Source: Methanobacteriota archaeon (GTDB taxonomy: Archaea > Halobacteriota > Methanosarcinia > Methanosarcinales > Methanosarcinaceae). From it: a DNA stretch of 7,397 nt. The DNA lies in the NCBI GenBank assembly GCA_030837265.1, contig JAUPKV010000088.1:1-7397 (forward strand), in the 5' to 3' direction. A program made the position numbers and the translations under genes. How positions within the stretch are numbered: the first letter of the stretch is position 1; every line of letters starts with the position of its first letter. Positions 1 through 5,605 of the stretch are shown in pieces. The notes beneath the pieces were generated by a model. The model did no database searches and was not told the DNA's origin. It saw nothing but the letters and a program-made list of their open reading frames with translations.

Positions 1-1
1 A

Positions 2-430
2 TCCGTATTTCTCCACCAGATGAGCATTGTGGCAGTACGTCCGAGTGCTTTTCTGGCAGTAACCGCCTCTTCCCTTCTTATATGGGGAATGGACATTTTC
101 ACCTGCTACCTGGTCTTAAAAGCCTTTCCGTCCGTAGGAATAAACCTATCTTCCAGTTACATGATTTCCTTAATCTTCCTGGCCGTAGCCATCGGCAACA
201 TTGCAAAAACCTTCCCAATAACCCCAGGAGCTATCGGGACCTATGAAGTTGCTCTAACAGCAGTCTTCGGTCTAGGGGGAATAAAACCTGAAATTGCGTT
301 CACGGTTGCCGTGCTTGATCACATCATAAAGAACGCGATTACCCTGATCGGAGGGGCTTTTGCTATCTCGGGACTAGGGCTCAGGTGGAGAGAAGTGCTT
401 TTCGCAAATGCGGAGTCTTTAAAGGGATGA
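2..430 (+). CDS. UPF0104 / lysylphosphatidylglycerol synthase TM-type membrane protein, C-terminal part
   Basis: The frame is open to the left edge, so this is the last ~142 residues of a longer protein; the ATG at 20 is probably internal because this family usually has about 300-350 residues. Several hydrophobic helices are visible, starting with a segment containing SSLLIWGMDIFTCYLVL, followed by LIFLAVAIGNIAKTFPI and a final helix ending near ISGLGLRW. The loop FPITPGAIGTYE carries the P-G-x-x-G-x-x-E signature typical of the family. Known members include the membrane part of bacterial lysyl-phosphatidylglycerol synthases/flippases and, in archaea, proteins linked to lipid-linked sugar or S-layer glycosylation (AglD C-terminal region). 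The substrate cannot be read from this fragment. It ends in TGA just before an inverted repeat and appears unrelated to the nitrogen genes downstream. Confidence 0.75.
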   Translation, partial: SVFLHQMSIVAVRPSAFLAVTASSLLIWGMDIFTCYLVLKAFPSVGINLSSSYMISLIFLAVAIGNIAKTFPITPGAIGTYEVALTAVFGLGGIKPEIAFTVAVLDHIIKNAITLIGGAFAISGLGLRWREVLFANAESLKG

Positions 431-431
431 A

Positions 432-464
432 GTTAGGGATTATCCGATATTTCCCATCCCTAAC
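432..464 (+). terminator. Inverted repeat after the UPF0104 gene, probable terminator
   Basis: GTTAGGGAT (432-440) and ATCCCTAAC (456-464) are perfect 9-base arms around a 15-base loop, starting one base after the stop codon. Only a short T stretch follows (TTTT near 470-473), so termination would be weak or assisted. The position favours a 3' end signal over an operator. Confidence 0.5.
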
Positions 465-685
465 ATCAGTTTTCGAGTCTTGGGGACGCAGAATATACTT
501 TTTTCTACACTCAGTCTTAGCCATTCATATTCAACAATATAATTATGTTTTTTAGAAGTGTCTATTTTTTGGAGCATTTCCTTTTAAGGAAATTCATCTT
601 ATCATCAAAAAAGTCAGAAAACAACGTTTGAAAAATTCTGCTAAGATATCGGAAATTATTCATACTATTAAGCTTTAATAATTAC

Positions 686-693
686 TTTATAAT
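686..693 (+). promoter_or_regulatory. Candidate TATA box for glnK
   Basis: TTTATAAT lies in an A/T-only stretch. An archaeal start about 25 bases downstream would fall near 712-718, giving a leader of roughly 45 bases and placing the 722-750 palindromes just after the start site, a normal repressor position. An alternative TATA-like element, TACTATAAG at 722-730, would give a leader of only about 10 bases. A choice between the two cannot be made from sequence. Confidence 0.35.
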
Positions 694-721
694 TATTTTA
701 ATTCAAATGAATATGTTTATG

Positions 722-750
722 TACTATAAGTAGGATAGGGGATACCTACT
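722..750 (+). promoter_or_regulatory. Dyad element before glnK, possible NrpR-type operator
   Basis: AGTAGG (729-734) and CCTACT (745-750) are perfect 6-base arms with a 10-base spacer. Inside lies GGAT-AGGGGA-TACC (733-746), which has the spacing of the GGTA-N6-TACC operator I recall for Methanosarcina NrpR, with two mismatches in the left half. The left part TACTATAAGTAGGA recurs before the second amt gene. The dyad ends directly at the GGTGG ribosome-binding stretch (751-755), so as RNA it could also form a small hairpin beside the start. The operator role is inferred. Confidence 0.4.
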
Positions 751-760
751 GGTGGTCTAA

Positions 761-1111
761 GTGAAATACATAATTGCAATGATAAGGCCCGAAAAGCTTG
801 ATGCTGTCAAAAAAGAACTTCAGATAGCTGAAGTAAATGGGTTGACCGTGTCATCTGTTTCTGGTTATGGTACCCAAAAAGGACATCTTGAAGTTGAAAG
901 AAAAAAAGTGCAGAAATATGAAGCAAACCTGCTTGAAAAAATTAAGATTGAAATTGCAGTTAATGATGATCTTTTGCAGACAACAATTGAAGCAATCCAA
1001 AGAGGATCCAAAGATAAAGACGGCTATGTCGGGAGCGGCAAGATATTTGTGCTGCCACTGGAAAATGTAATAAGAATTCGCACTAGTGAAACCGGCAGTG
1101 ATGCTATTTAA
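761..1111 (+). CDS. glnK: PII nitrogen regulatory protein GlnK
   Basis: PII signal protein of 116 residues, expected to form trimers that bind ATP/ADP and 2-oxoglutarate and to plug or regulate ammonium channels and glutamine synthetase. The fold is clear: start MKYIIAMIRPEKLDAVKK, the GYGTQKGH segment (35-42, with Q39 of the nucleotide/2-oxoglutarate site), KIKIEIAV (60-67), GSGKIFVLPLENVIRIR with R105 and R107, and a short C-terminus. The T-loop (43-60) is about two residues longer than in Escherichia coli GlnK. It keeps an Arg at 47, the residue that enters the AmtB pore in E. coli, but residue 51 is Gln instead of the uridylylated Tyr; the nearest Tyr is 53. The B-loop region is also about two residues longer and reads DGYVGSGK where the family usually has TGKIGDGK. 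GTG is chosen as start because the PII N-terminus begins exactly there and GGTGG lies 5 bases upstream. amt follows after 12 bp. Confidence 0.95.
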   Translation: MKYIIAMIRPEKLDAVKKELQIAEVNGLTVSSVSGYGTQKGHLEVERKKVQKYEANLLEKIKIEIAVNDDLLQTTIEAIQRGSKDKDGYVGSGKIFVLPLENVIRIRTSETGSDAI

Positions 1112-1123
1112 GGTGGGACAAAT

Positions 1124-2317
1124 ATGGCTATTGTAGCAGCAGATACTGCGTGGGTGCTGATTTCCTCGGCACTTGTATTAGTAATGCTTCCTGGACTTGC
1201 ACTATTCTATGGTGGGTTGGTCCAGAAGAAGAACATTCTAAGCACCATGATGCACTCGTATGTTGCAATGGGTGTTATAGCTGTAGAATGGGTAGTAATC
1301 GGTTACTCGCTTGCTTTTGCACCTGGTAACTCATTTATAGGCGGCCTTGATAATGTGTTATTGCGAGGCATTGATCCTTATTCAGTAACAGGCACCATTC
1401 CAACATATGCATTTATTGCGTTTCAGGGAATGTTTGCAATAATTACTCCGGCCCTTATCTCCGGTTCGATTGTGGGACGTATTAAATTCAAATCTTACAT
1501 CGCATTCATCTTATTATGGGGTATAATTGTATATGCTCCGATAGCTCACTGGGTTTGGGGCGGCGGATTCCTCACAGGAAAGGCCCTCGACTTTGCTGGC
1601 GGCACTGTTGTCCATATCTCATCCGGTATCTCCTCTCTCGCAATACTTACCTATCTCGGTAAGAGGAGGGGATATGGGGTCGATCCGATAAAGCCTCATA
1701 ACGTCACTCTTACTCTAATAGGCGCTGGGCTTCTCTGGTTCGGTTGGTTTGGGTTCAACGCTGGTTCTGCCCTTGCAGCAAATGAGATCGCTGCAGTCGC
1801 ATTCATGACAACGCTCGTGGCACCGGCAGCTGCAGGACTTGGCTGGATGGCTCTTGAATGGCGCCACTTAGGACATCCGACTTCCCTTGGCTTCTCAACG
1901 GGTGTTCTGGCTGGGTTGGTTGCAATCACTCCGGCCGCGGGTTATGTAACGCCTATTGCAGCAATTCCCATAGGTTTGATTGCCAGCTTCATTTGCTTTA
2001 CCGCAGTAAGCCTCAAAGAAAAATTCGGATATGACGATTCATTGGACGTTTTCGGAGTTCACGGAGTCGGAGGAATAACTGGTGCACTTCTAACTGGTGT
2101 ATTTGCTACCATTGGATTTACAGGGCTTATTTCTGGGAACCCCGGCCAGTTACTTATTCAATTTGAAGGTGTTATCGCCTCAGCTGTATATGCAGCTGTC
2201 TGTACATTGATAATCGGATTCCTGATCAACAAAGTGATGGGATTCAAGGTTAGTGAAAGTGAAGAAAACATCGGGCTTGACAAGACTCAACACGGTGAAG
2301 TCGCATATAACACTTAA
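1124..2317 (+). CDS. amtB: Ammonium transporter (Amt/MEP/Rh family), GlnK-linked
   Basis: Trimeric inner-membrane ammonium channel of 397 residues and about 11 helices. Key E. coli AmtB positions are present: F100 and F104 of the external Phe gate (FQGMF), W145 (AHWVWGGG), D156 and the first pore His H164 (DFAGGTVVH), F211 and S215 (GFNAGS), the second pore His H313 (FGVHGVGG), and the C-terminal GLDKTQHGEVAY (384-395) of the GlnK-responsive tail. It is therefore expected to be active. There is no clear cleavable signal peptide; the N-terminus leads straight into helix 1. ATG 1124 is preceded by AGGTGGGAC (1111-1119), which overlaps the last base of the glnK stop. The 12-bp spacing and order glnK-amt indicate co-transcription and translation, with GlnK as its inhibitor when ammonium is plentiful. 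A hairpin with a T-run follows at once. Confidence 0.96.
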   Translation: MAIVAADTAWVLISSALVLVMLPGLALFYGGLVQKKNILSTMMHSYVAMGVIAVEWVVIGYSLAFAPGNSFIGGLDNVLLRGIDPYSVTGTIPTYAFIAFQGMFAIITPALISGSIVGRIKFKSYIAFILLWGIIVYAPIAHWVWGGGFLTGKALDFAGGTVVHISSGISSLAILTYLGKRRGYGVDPIKPHNVTLTLIGAGLLWFGWFGFNAGSALAANEIAAVAFMTTLVAPAAAGLGWMALEWRHLGHPTSLGFSTGVLAGLVAITPAAGYVTPIAAIPIGLIASFICFTAVSLKEKFGYDDSLDVFGVHGVGGITGALLTGVFATIGFTGLISGNPGQLLIQFEGVIASAVYAAVCTLIIGFLINKVMGFKVSESEENIGLDKTQHGEVAYNT

Positions 2318-2318
2318 T

Positions 2319-2347
2319 TACAGGTAAATCTTTACCTGTATTTTTTT
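2319..2347 (+). terminator. Terminator of the glnK-amt operon, containing GGTA-N6-TACC
   Basis: TACAGGTAAA and its exact complement TTTACCTGTA (2319-2340) form a 10-base stem with a two-base centre (or 9 bp with a four-base loop), followed by seven T (2341-2347). It begins one base after the amt stop codon. The stem contains GGTA-AATCTT-TACC (2323-2336), a perfect fit to the GGTA-N6-TACC pattern I recall for the NrpR operator of Methanosarcina. The terminator role is the simpler reading. Confidence 0.7.
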
Positions 2348-2372
2348 AACTTTTTCTACTTTGGACCGGTAA

Positions 2373-2415
2373 CAGCTTTTTCATGAAAAATAGGCTTCAT
2401 GAAGTAAAAAAGCTG
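2373..2415 (+). repeat. Long imperfect hairpin in the amt-amt gap
   Basis: CAGCTTTTT (2373-2381) pairs with AAAAAGCTG (2407-2415), and CATGAA (2382-2387) pairs with TTCATG (2396-2401). A five-base bulge lies on the right side and the loop is 8 bases. CTTCATGAAG (2395-2404) is also a perfect palindrome. TTTTTT occurs about 20 bases downstream. It could be a second terminator, a processed RNA 3' end or part of a small RNA. The rest of the gap up to the promoter at 2544 shows nothing I can name. Confidence 0.4.
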
Positions 2416-2543
2416 CCACCATGAAGCTCACACCTTTTTTCATTTAGTGTTTCTGACCTCATTTTATTGTCCCATTTTTCTATTCTCCTATTCTTTCATA
2501 GCTATCCGTCTTTTTTCTTGCACAAATAATCGAAAACATTAAA

Positions 2544-2558
2544 TACTATAAAGTAGGA
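2544..2558 (+). promoter_or_regulatory. Promoter box of the second amt gene
   Basis: TACTATAAAGTAGGA matches TACTATAAGTAGGA before glnK (722-735) except for one extra A. It contains a TATA-like core flanked by TACT/AGTA arms. A start about 25 bases downstream would fall near 2575. TAGGAA (2554-2559) is matched by TTCCTA (2580-2585), a further dyad spanning the likely start site. With a terminator upstream, this supports independent transcription of the second amt gene under similar control. Confidence 0.45.
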
Positions 2559-2616
2559 AAAAGGCAAGAAATATGAGGCTTCCTATTCACTGATATAAAT
2601 AATGTGGGACGAAATT

Positions 2617-3834
2617 ATGTTAAATACTGGCGCAACAGGTTTTATGCTACTTGCGACAAGCCTTGTAATGCTGATGACTCCGGGTCTGGCATTCTTTTAT
2701 GGAGGGCTTGCTTCCAAGCGAAATATTTTAGGCATCATGATGCAGAGTTTTGTTTCTCTCGGGTTGACAAGTATCTTGTGGTTCATCATTGGCTATTCCC
2801 TTTGCTTCAGCGGAGGGGAAGGTGCAATCATAGGAAACCTGGATAAAATGTTCTTGCATGGGATTACTCCGACTACCATGTTCGGAAACGGCGACATCCC
2901 GGAGCTTGTCTTTGTGGCTTACCAGATGATGTTTGCAATCATTACTCCGGCGCTGATAACCGGAGCATTTGCAAATCGGATTACATTTAAGGCTTATGTT
3001 ATCTTCCTTATCCTCTGGCAGCTCTTCGTTTACTATCCCTTTGTCCATATGGTCTGGGGCGGCGGCCTGCTAGCAGAAATGGGAATTCTCGATTTTGCAG
3101 GTGGGATTGTGGTCCATGCGACAGCCGGATTTGCTGCCCTTGCTTCAGTTTTTTATGTAGGCTCAAGAATGTACAAAGACTCGAAGCCAAATAATATTCC
3201 TTTGATGGCTATTGGAACTGCACTTCTCTGGTTCGGTTGGTATGGCTTTAATGCTGGCAGTGAACTCAATGTGGACGGAATTACTGCACTTGCGTTTATG
3301 AATACCGATACTGCAGCTTCTTTTGCAGCAATTACCTGGATGGTAATTGATTGGATTAAGGAATCAAAACCAAAATTTGTCGGGCTTATGACAGGAGCAG
3401 TTGCGGGTCTTGCGACCATCACTCCTGCAGCAGGGTTCGTTTCCCTTCCCGTAGCTGCGTTAATGGGCATCATGGGAGCAGTTGTCTGCTATTTTGCAGT
3501 ACATATTAAAAATAAAATGGAATGGGACGACGCTCTGGATGTATGGGGTGTCCATGGAATAGGAGGAGTAACCGGAACAATTCTTCTTGGAGTTTTTGCT
3601 TCAACTGCTATGAATCCGGCAGGAGTTGACGGACTTCTTTACGGCGGTACCGGATTCTTTTTCAAAGAACTTGTGGTTGTTGCAGGGGCTTCGATTTATG
3701 CATTTGTGTTCTCATATATTATGCTGATAATCATTAATGCAATAACTCCTGTCAAGGTTTCGAACGAAGACCAACTAATAGGCCTCGATATCTCACTCCA
3801 TGGCGAAAGTGCATATGACTCAATTCACCACTAA
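2617..3834 (+). CDS. amtB: Second ammonium transporter (Amt/MEP/Rh family), no adjacent glnK
   Basis: An Amt paralogue of 405 residues from this start. Pore residues, numbered from the ATG at 2617: Y102 replaces the first gate Phe but F106 is kept (YQMMF), W147 (HMVWGGG), D159 and H167 (DFAGGIVVH), F211 and S215 (GFNAGS), H313 (WGVHGIGG). The tail GLDISLHGESAY matches the GlnK-contacting family motif, so regulation by the neighbouring GlnK is possible. It is clearly divergent from the first transporter. The frame also opens at an ATG at 2602 (MWDEI extension), but those codons contain GTGGGAC (2604-2610), the same string that serves as ribosome binding site before the first amt gene; ATG 2617 is 6 bases after it, while 2602 has no such site. 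The gene has its own promoter and terminator. A specialised affinity is plausible but unproven. Confidence 0.93.
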   Translation: MLNTGATGFMLLATSLVMLMTPGLAFFYGGLASKRNILGIMMQSFVSLGLTSILWFIIGYSLCFSGGEGAIIGNLDKMFLHGITPTTMFGNGDIPELVFVAYQMMFAIITPALITGAFANRITFKAYVIFLILWQLFVYYPFVHMVWGGGLLAEMGILDFAGGIVVHATAGFAALASVFYVGSRMYKDSKPNNIPLMAIGTALLWFGWYGFNAGSELNVDGITALAFMNTDTAASFAAITWMVIDWIKESKPKFVGLMTGAVAGLATITPAAGFVSLPVAALMGIMGAVVCYFAVHIKNKMEWDDALDVWGVHGIGGVTGTILLGVFASTAMNPAGVDGLLYGGTGFFFKELVVVAGASIYAFVFSYIMLIIINAITPVKVSNEDQLIGLDISLHGESAYDSIHH

Positions 3835-3870
3835 TATAAAAATACTACTTTGTGATAAAGTATTCAATAT

Positions 3871-3918
3871 GAAGCATAACTCCCAGCCCTTGCTGGGGTT
3901 TAAGCTTCGACTTTTTTT
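3871..3918 (+). terminator. Strong terminator after the second amt gene
   Basis: A long stem from GAAGC (3871) to GCTTC (3908) has the core CCCAGC-CCTT-GCTGGG and only two mismatched positions along about 17 pairs. It is followed by seven T (3912-3918). A smaller hairpin, TACTTT-GTGAT-AAAGTA (3846-3862), precedes it. Confidence 0.75.
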
Positions 3919-3975
3919 ATTTTCACGTGCTTTTCTTCTAATTCAATGTTAGTATCAGTAAGGTATGACACAATA

Positions 3976-3994
3976 AAGTTTATTTATAAAACTT
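3976..3994 (+). promoter_or_regulatory. Candidate promoter upstream of the small orphan gene
   Basis: AAGTTT and AAACTT arms (3976-3981 and 3989-3994) surround a TATA-like TTTATAAA (3983-3990). A start near 4010 would give a leader of about 85 bases. A second TATA-like stretch, TCTATAAATTC near 4044-4054, would give a shorter leader. Neither is decisive. Confidence 0.3.
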
Positions 3995-4094
3995 GCTTTG
4001 ATAAAAAGTATATTTTAAAACTGAAGGGCAGCAATGGATATTTTCTATAAATTCTGATACATTGAGTTAAAGTCATTAAATTGGATCTATTATT

Positions 4095-4382
4095 ATGGTC
4101 GATAAAAATCTCCCGAATGATATTATATATAATCTGCAGTTTATTAGCCAGCTTCATGAACAGGCGGTTTGTAACCACGATAAATGCAGGGAATTCAGTG
4201 ATATTTTGTCTAATCTTTTAGTTAGACTAGAGGATATGAAGTTTTATCGAACTGCTGACAGGCTGATGAGTGTTCTTCTTAACTGCAAGCCAAAAGAAGC
4301 ATCCCACTGCGAAAAAGCGAATTTAGTCGGGGAAATGATGAAAGAGATAGTAAAAGAAGCGAAGAAGGCAGCTGGAAAATAA
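4095..4382 (+). CDS. Small helical hypothetical protein with four cysteines
   Basis: A product of 95 residues that I do not recognise. It has no hydrophobic segment or signal peptide, so it is probably cytosolic. It looks almost fully helical, with a first helix around 8-25, a long amphipathic one around 32-62, and a Lys/Glu-rich C-terminal helix (about 73-92). Four Cys with nearby His, namely C26-x-H28-x-x-C31 and C64 with H71-C72, sit at the ends of the long helix, so they could pair as a metal site or as disulfides; this is inference. ATG 4095 is preceded by GGATC (4083-4087), a weak ribosome site. It converges with corA, with 34 bp between stops. Nothing links it by motif to ammonium or magnesium transport. 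Confidence 0.65.
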   Translation: MVDKNLPNDIIYNLQFISQLHEQAVCNHDKCREFSDILSNLLVRLEDMKFYRTADRLMSVLLNCKPKEASHCEKANLVGEMMKEIVKEAKKAAGK

Positions 4383-4416
4383 AGAATTGATGATTCGGTT
4401 ACTTAAGAATCCGAAC

Positions 4417-5352
4417 TTAGAACATCTGCTTTCTTACCATAGTAAGAGCTAAAATTACCGAGAAAAACATCGTAAAAAGAAAAATAATTGCAAATGCATG
4501 GGGAATGTTCTCAAGGGGATTAGCTACATTCATTCCAAAAAAGCTTGCAACCATCGTTGGAATAGCTAGAATAATCGTAACAGATGTCAGAAATTTCATG
4601 ACAATGTTAAGGTTGTTGGAAATAACAGATGCATATGCATCCATTGTCCCGGTAAGGATGTTACTGTAAATATTTGCCATTTCAATTGCCTGCTTATTTT
4701 CAATAATAACATCCTCAAGTAATTCAGCATCTTCGGGGTACATCTTTACGAGATCGAATCTTTGAATCTTTTCGAGAACCATCTCATTGCTTTTCAATGA
4801 TGTGGAAAAATACACGAGACTTTTTTCCAGTTCAAGGAGCTGAATTAATTCCTGATTTTTGAGCGACTTATGCAATTTAGATTCAACTTTATCACTTGTT
4901 CTATCGATGTGTCTGAGATCCTGAAGGTATAATTTTGAAGTCTTATAGAGGATCTGCAATAAGAAACGTGTTTTTTTGTAAGTATAAAATGTTTTAGTTT
5001 TCCGTTCAATGAAATCATTAATAACATAATTTTCTTTAAGAGAAACGGTAACTATGTGATGCTCAGTGCTAATAATTCCAAGGGGAATTGTATAATAAAT
5101 TCCTACATCCTTCTGATCTGATTTTGGTACAGGGATGTCTATTAATACAATAGTACAACCTTCGTCCACTTCAATTCTGGAACGTTCTTCTTCGTCGAGT
5201 GCAGCTTTAATATGCTCAACCGGGATATTCAGACTACTTGAAATATGCAGGATTTCCTGCGGATTTGGATTTACTAGATTAATCCATGCTCCATCCTCAA
5301 TTTGGTCTAGAATTACTATTCCGGTATCTAGTGATTTATATATCTGAAGCAT
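4417..5352 (-). CDS. corA: CorA family divalent-cation (Mg2+) channel
   Basis: CorA-type protein of 311 residues. The first ~250 residues are a soluble cytosolic domain ending in a long charged helix, followed by SNNLNIVMKFLTSVTIILAI (245-264), which runs into the first membrane helix. The hallmark GMN is at 273-275 (FFGMNV), then a short loop with NPLENIP in place of the common MPEL, a second membrane helix (about 287-305) and a basic tail RKQMF. The family forms pentamers that let Mg2+ (also Co2+ or Ni2+ in some members) into the cell and closes when cytosolic Mg2+ binds the soluble domain. Length is normal for the family. The ATG is preceded by AGGAGA (minus strand, 5359-5364) at good spacing. 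It lies downstream of the MgtE-N/CBS gene on the same strand, but a 253-bp gap with its own TATA-like boxes suggests separate transcription. No strong terminator is visible; only a TTCGG/CCGAA stem (4394-4415) lies between the convergent genes. Confidence 0.92.
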   Translation of the reverse strand: MLQIYKSLDTGIVILDQIEDGAWINLVNPNPQEILHISSSLNIPVEHIKAALDEEERSRIEVDEGCTIVLIDIPVPKSDQKDVGIYYTIPLGIISTEHHIVTVSLKENYVINDFIERKTKTFYTYKKTRFLLQILYKTSKLYLQDLRHIDRTSDKVESKLHKSLKNQELIQLLELEKSLVYFSTSLKSNEMVLEKIQRFDLVKMYPEDAELLEDVIIENKQAIEMANIYSNILTGTMDAYASVISNNLNIVMKFLTSVTIILAIPTMVASFFGMNVANPLENIPHAFAIIFLFTMFFSVILALTMVRKQMF

Positions 5353-5373
5353 GCCCGTTCTCCTTTTTTTAGA

Positions 5374-5400
5374 TTATATGTATTACATCTCCTATATGTA
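5374..5400 (-). promoter_or_regulatory. Candidate corA promoter with repeated TACATATA boxes
   Basis: On the minus strand TACATATAG (5400-5392) and TACATATAA (5382-5374) occur 18 bp apart; a third copy, TACATATAA, lies at 5557-5549. The box at 5400 is TATA-like and would give a start near 5370 and a leader of about 17 bases that still includes the AGGAGA site. The nearer copies also form a small dyad, TACAT-N7-ATGTA (5400-5384). A metal-responsive repressor site is possible but not shown. Confidence 0.35.
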
Positions 5401-5439
5401 GAAATAAAATATTTTAGTCATCAAGCAGAGCACCTATCT

Positions 5440-5479
5440 ATAAATAGATTTTCATTGAAGCAGTTTCTTATCTATTTAT
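5440..5479. repeat. Inverted repeat in the gap upstream of corA
   Basis: ATAAATAGAT (5440-5449) and ATCTATTTAT (5470-5479) are perfect 10-base arms with a 20-base spacer. The left arm also belongs to the compact dyad ATCTAT-AA-ATAGAT (5436-5449). The A/T-rich arms resemble promoter or protein-binding DNA more than a terminator. The remaining gap (5480-5605) is A/T-rich and shows only a weak AGAG-T-CTCT hairpin near the end of the MgtE-N/CBS gene. Confidence 0.4.
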
Positions 5480-5605
5480 TTTAGAAGCTTTAATTTGATG
5501 CTATTAAAATAACAATTCAAGAAAAGGTTGAAAATATAAAAATGTATCTTATATGTAATTATAAAGTTCGTTCGAAAAACATAATCTTTTAGAGACTCTT
5601 TTTAT

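Larger units (their letters stand above)
465..760 (+). promoter_or_regulatory. Gene-less upstream region of the glnK-amt operon
   Basis: This AT-rich stretch has no convincing reading frame. It holds a short inverted repeat TTTCCT-TTTA-AGGAAA at 577-592, a long A/T-only run near 675-705 with TATA-like elements, and the palindromic region at 722-750 just before the GTG start of glnK. The rest (about 480-570 and 593-670) shows nothing I can name. Nitrogen genes of methanogens are commonly controlled by the repressor NrpR binding near the transcription start, so this is where its site is expected. Confidence 0.5.

Noticed and set aside
577..592. TTCC-N6-GGAA inverted repeat as a Methanococcus-type NrpR operator
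   Set aside because: The published-type pattern I recall is GGAA-N6-TTCC; here the half-sites are in the opposite order, and the site lies about 95 bp or more upstream of the TATA candidate.
1696..1929. Reverse-strand open frame inside the first amt gene
   Set aside because: It lies wholly in a well-supported Amt coding region and its product has no recognisable features; it is a shadow frame.
2728..3473. Three reverse-strand open frames across the second amt gene
   Set aside because: Low-complexity products overlapping a clear Amt gene with conserved residues; no ribosome sites that stand out.
4034..4057. Seven-codon mini-frame with a GAAGGG site upstream, as a leader peptide for the orphan gene
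   Set aside because: Too short to judge, no run of regulatory codons, no attenuator hairpin after it.
4394..4415. TTCGG/CCGAA stem between the convergent genes as a bidirectional terminator
   Set aside because: Only five base pairs, with no clear T-run on either side; too weak to list as a terminator.
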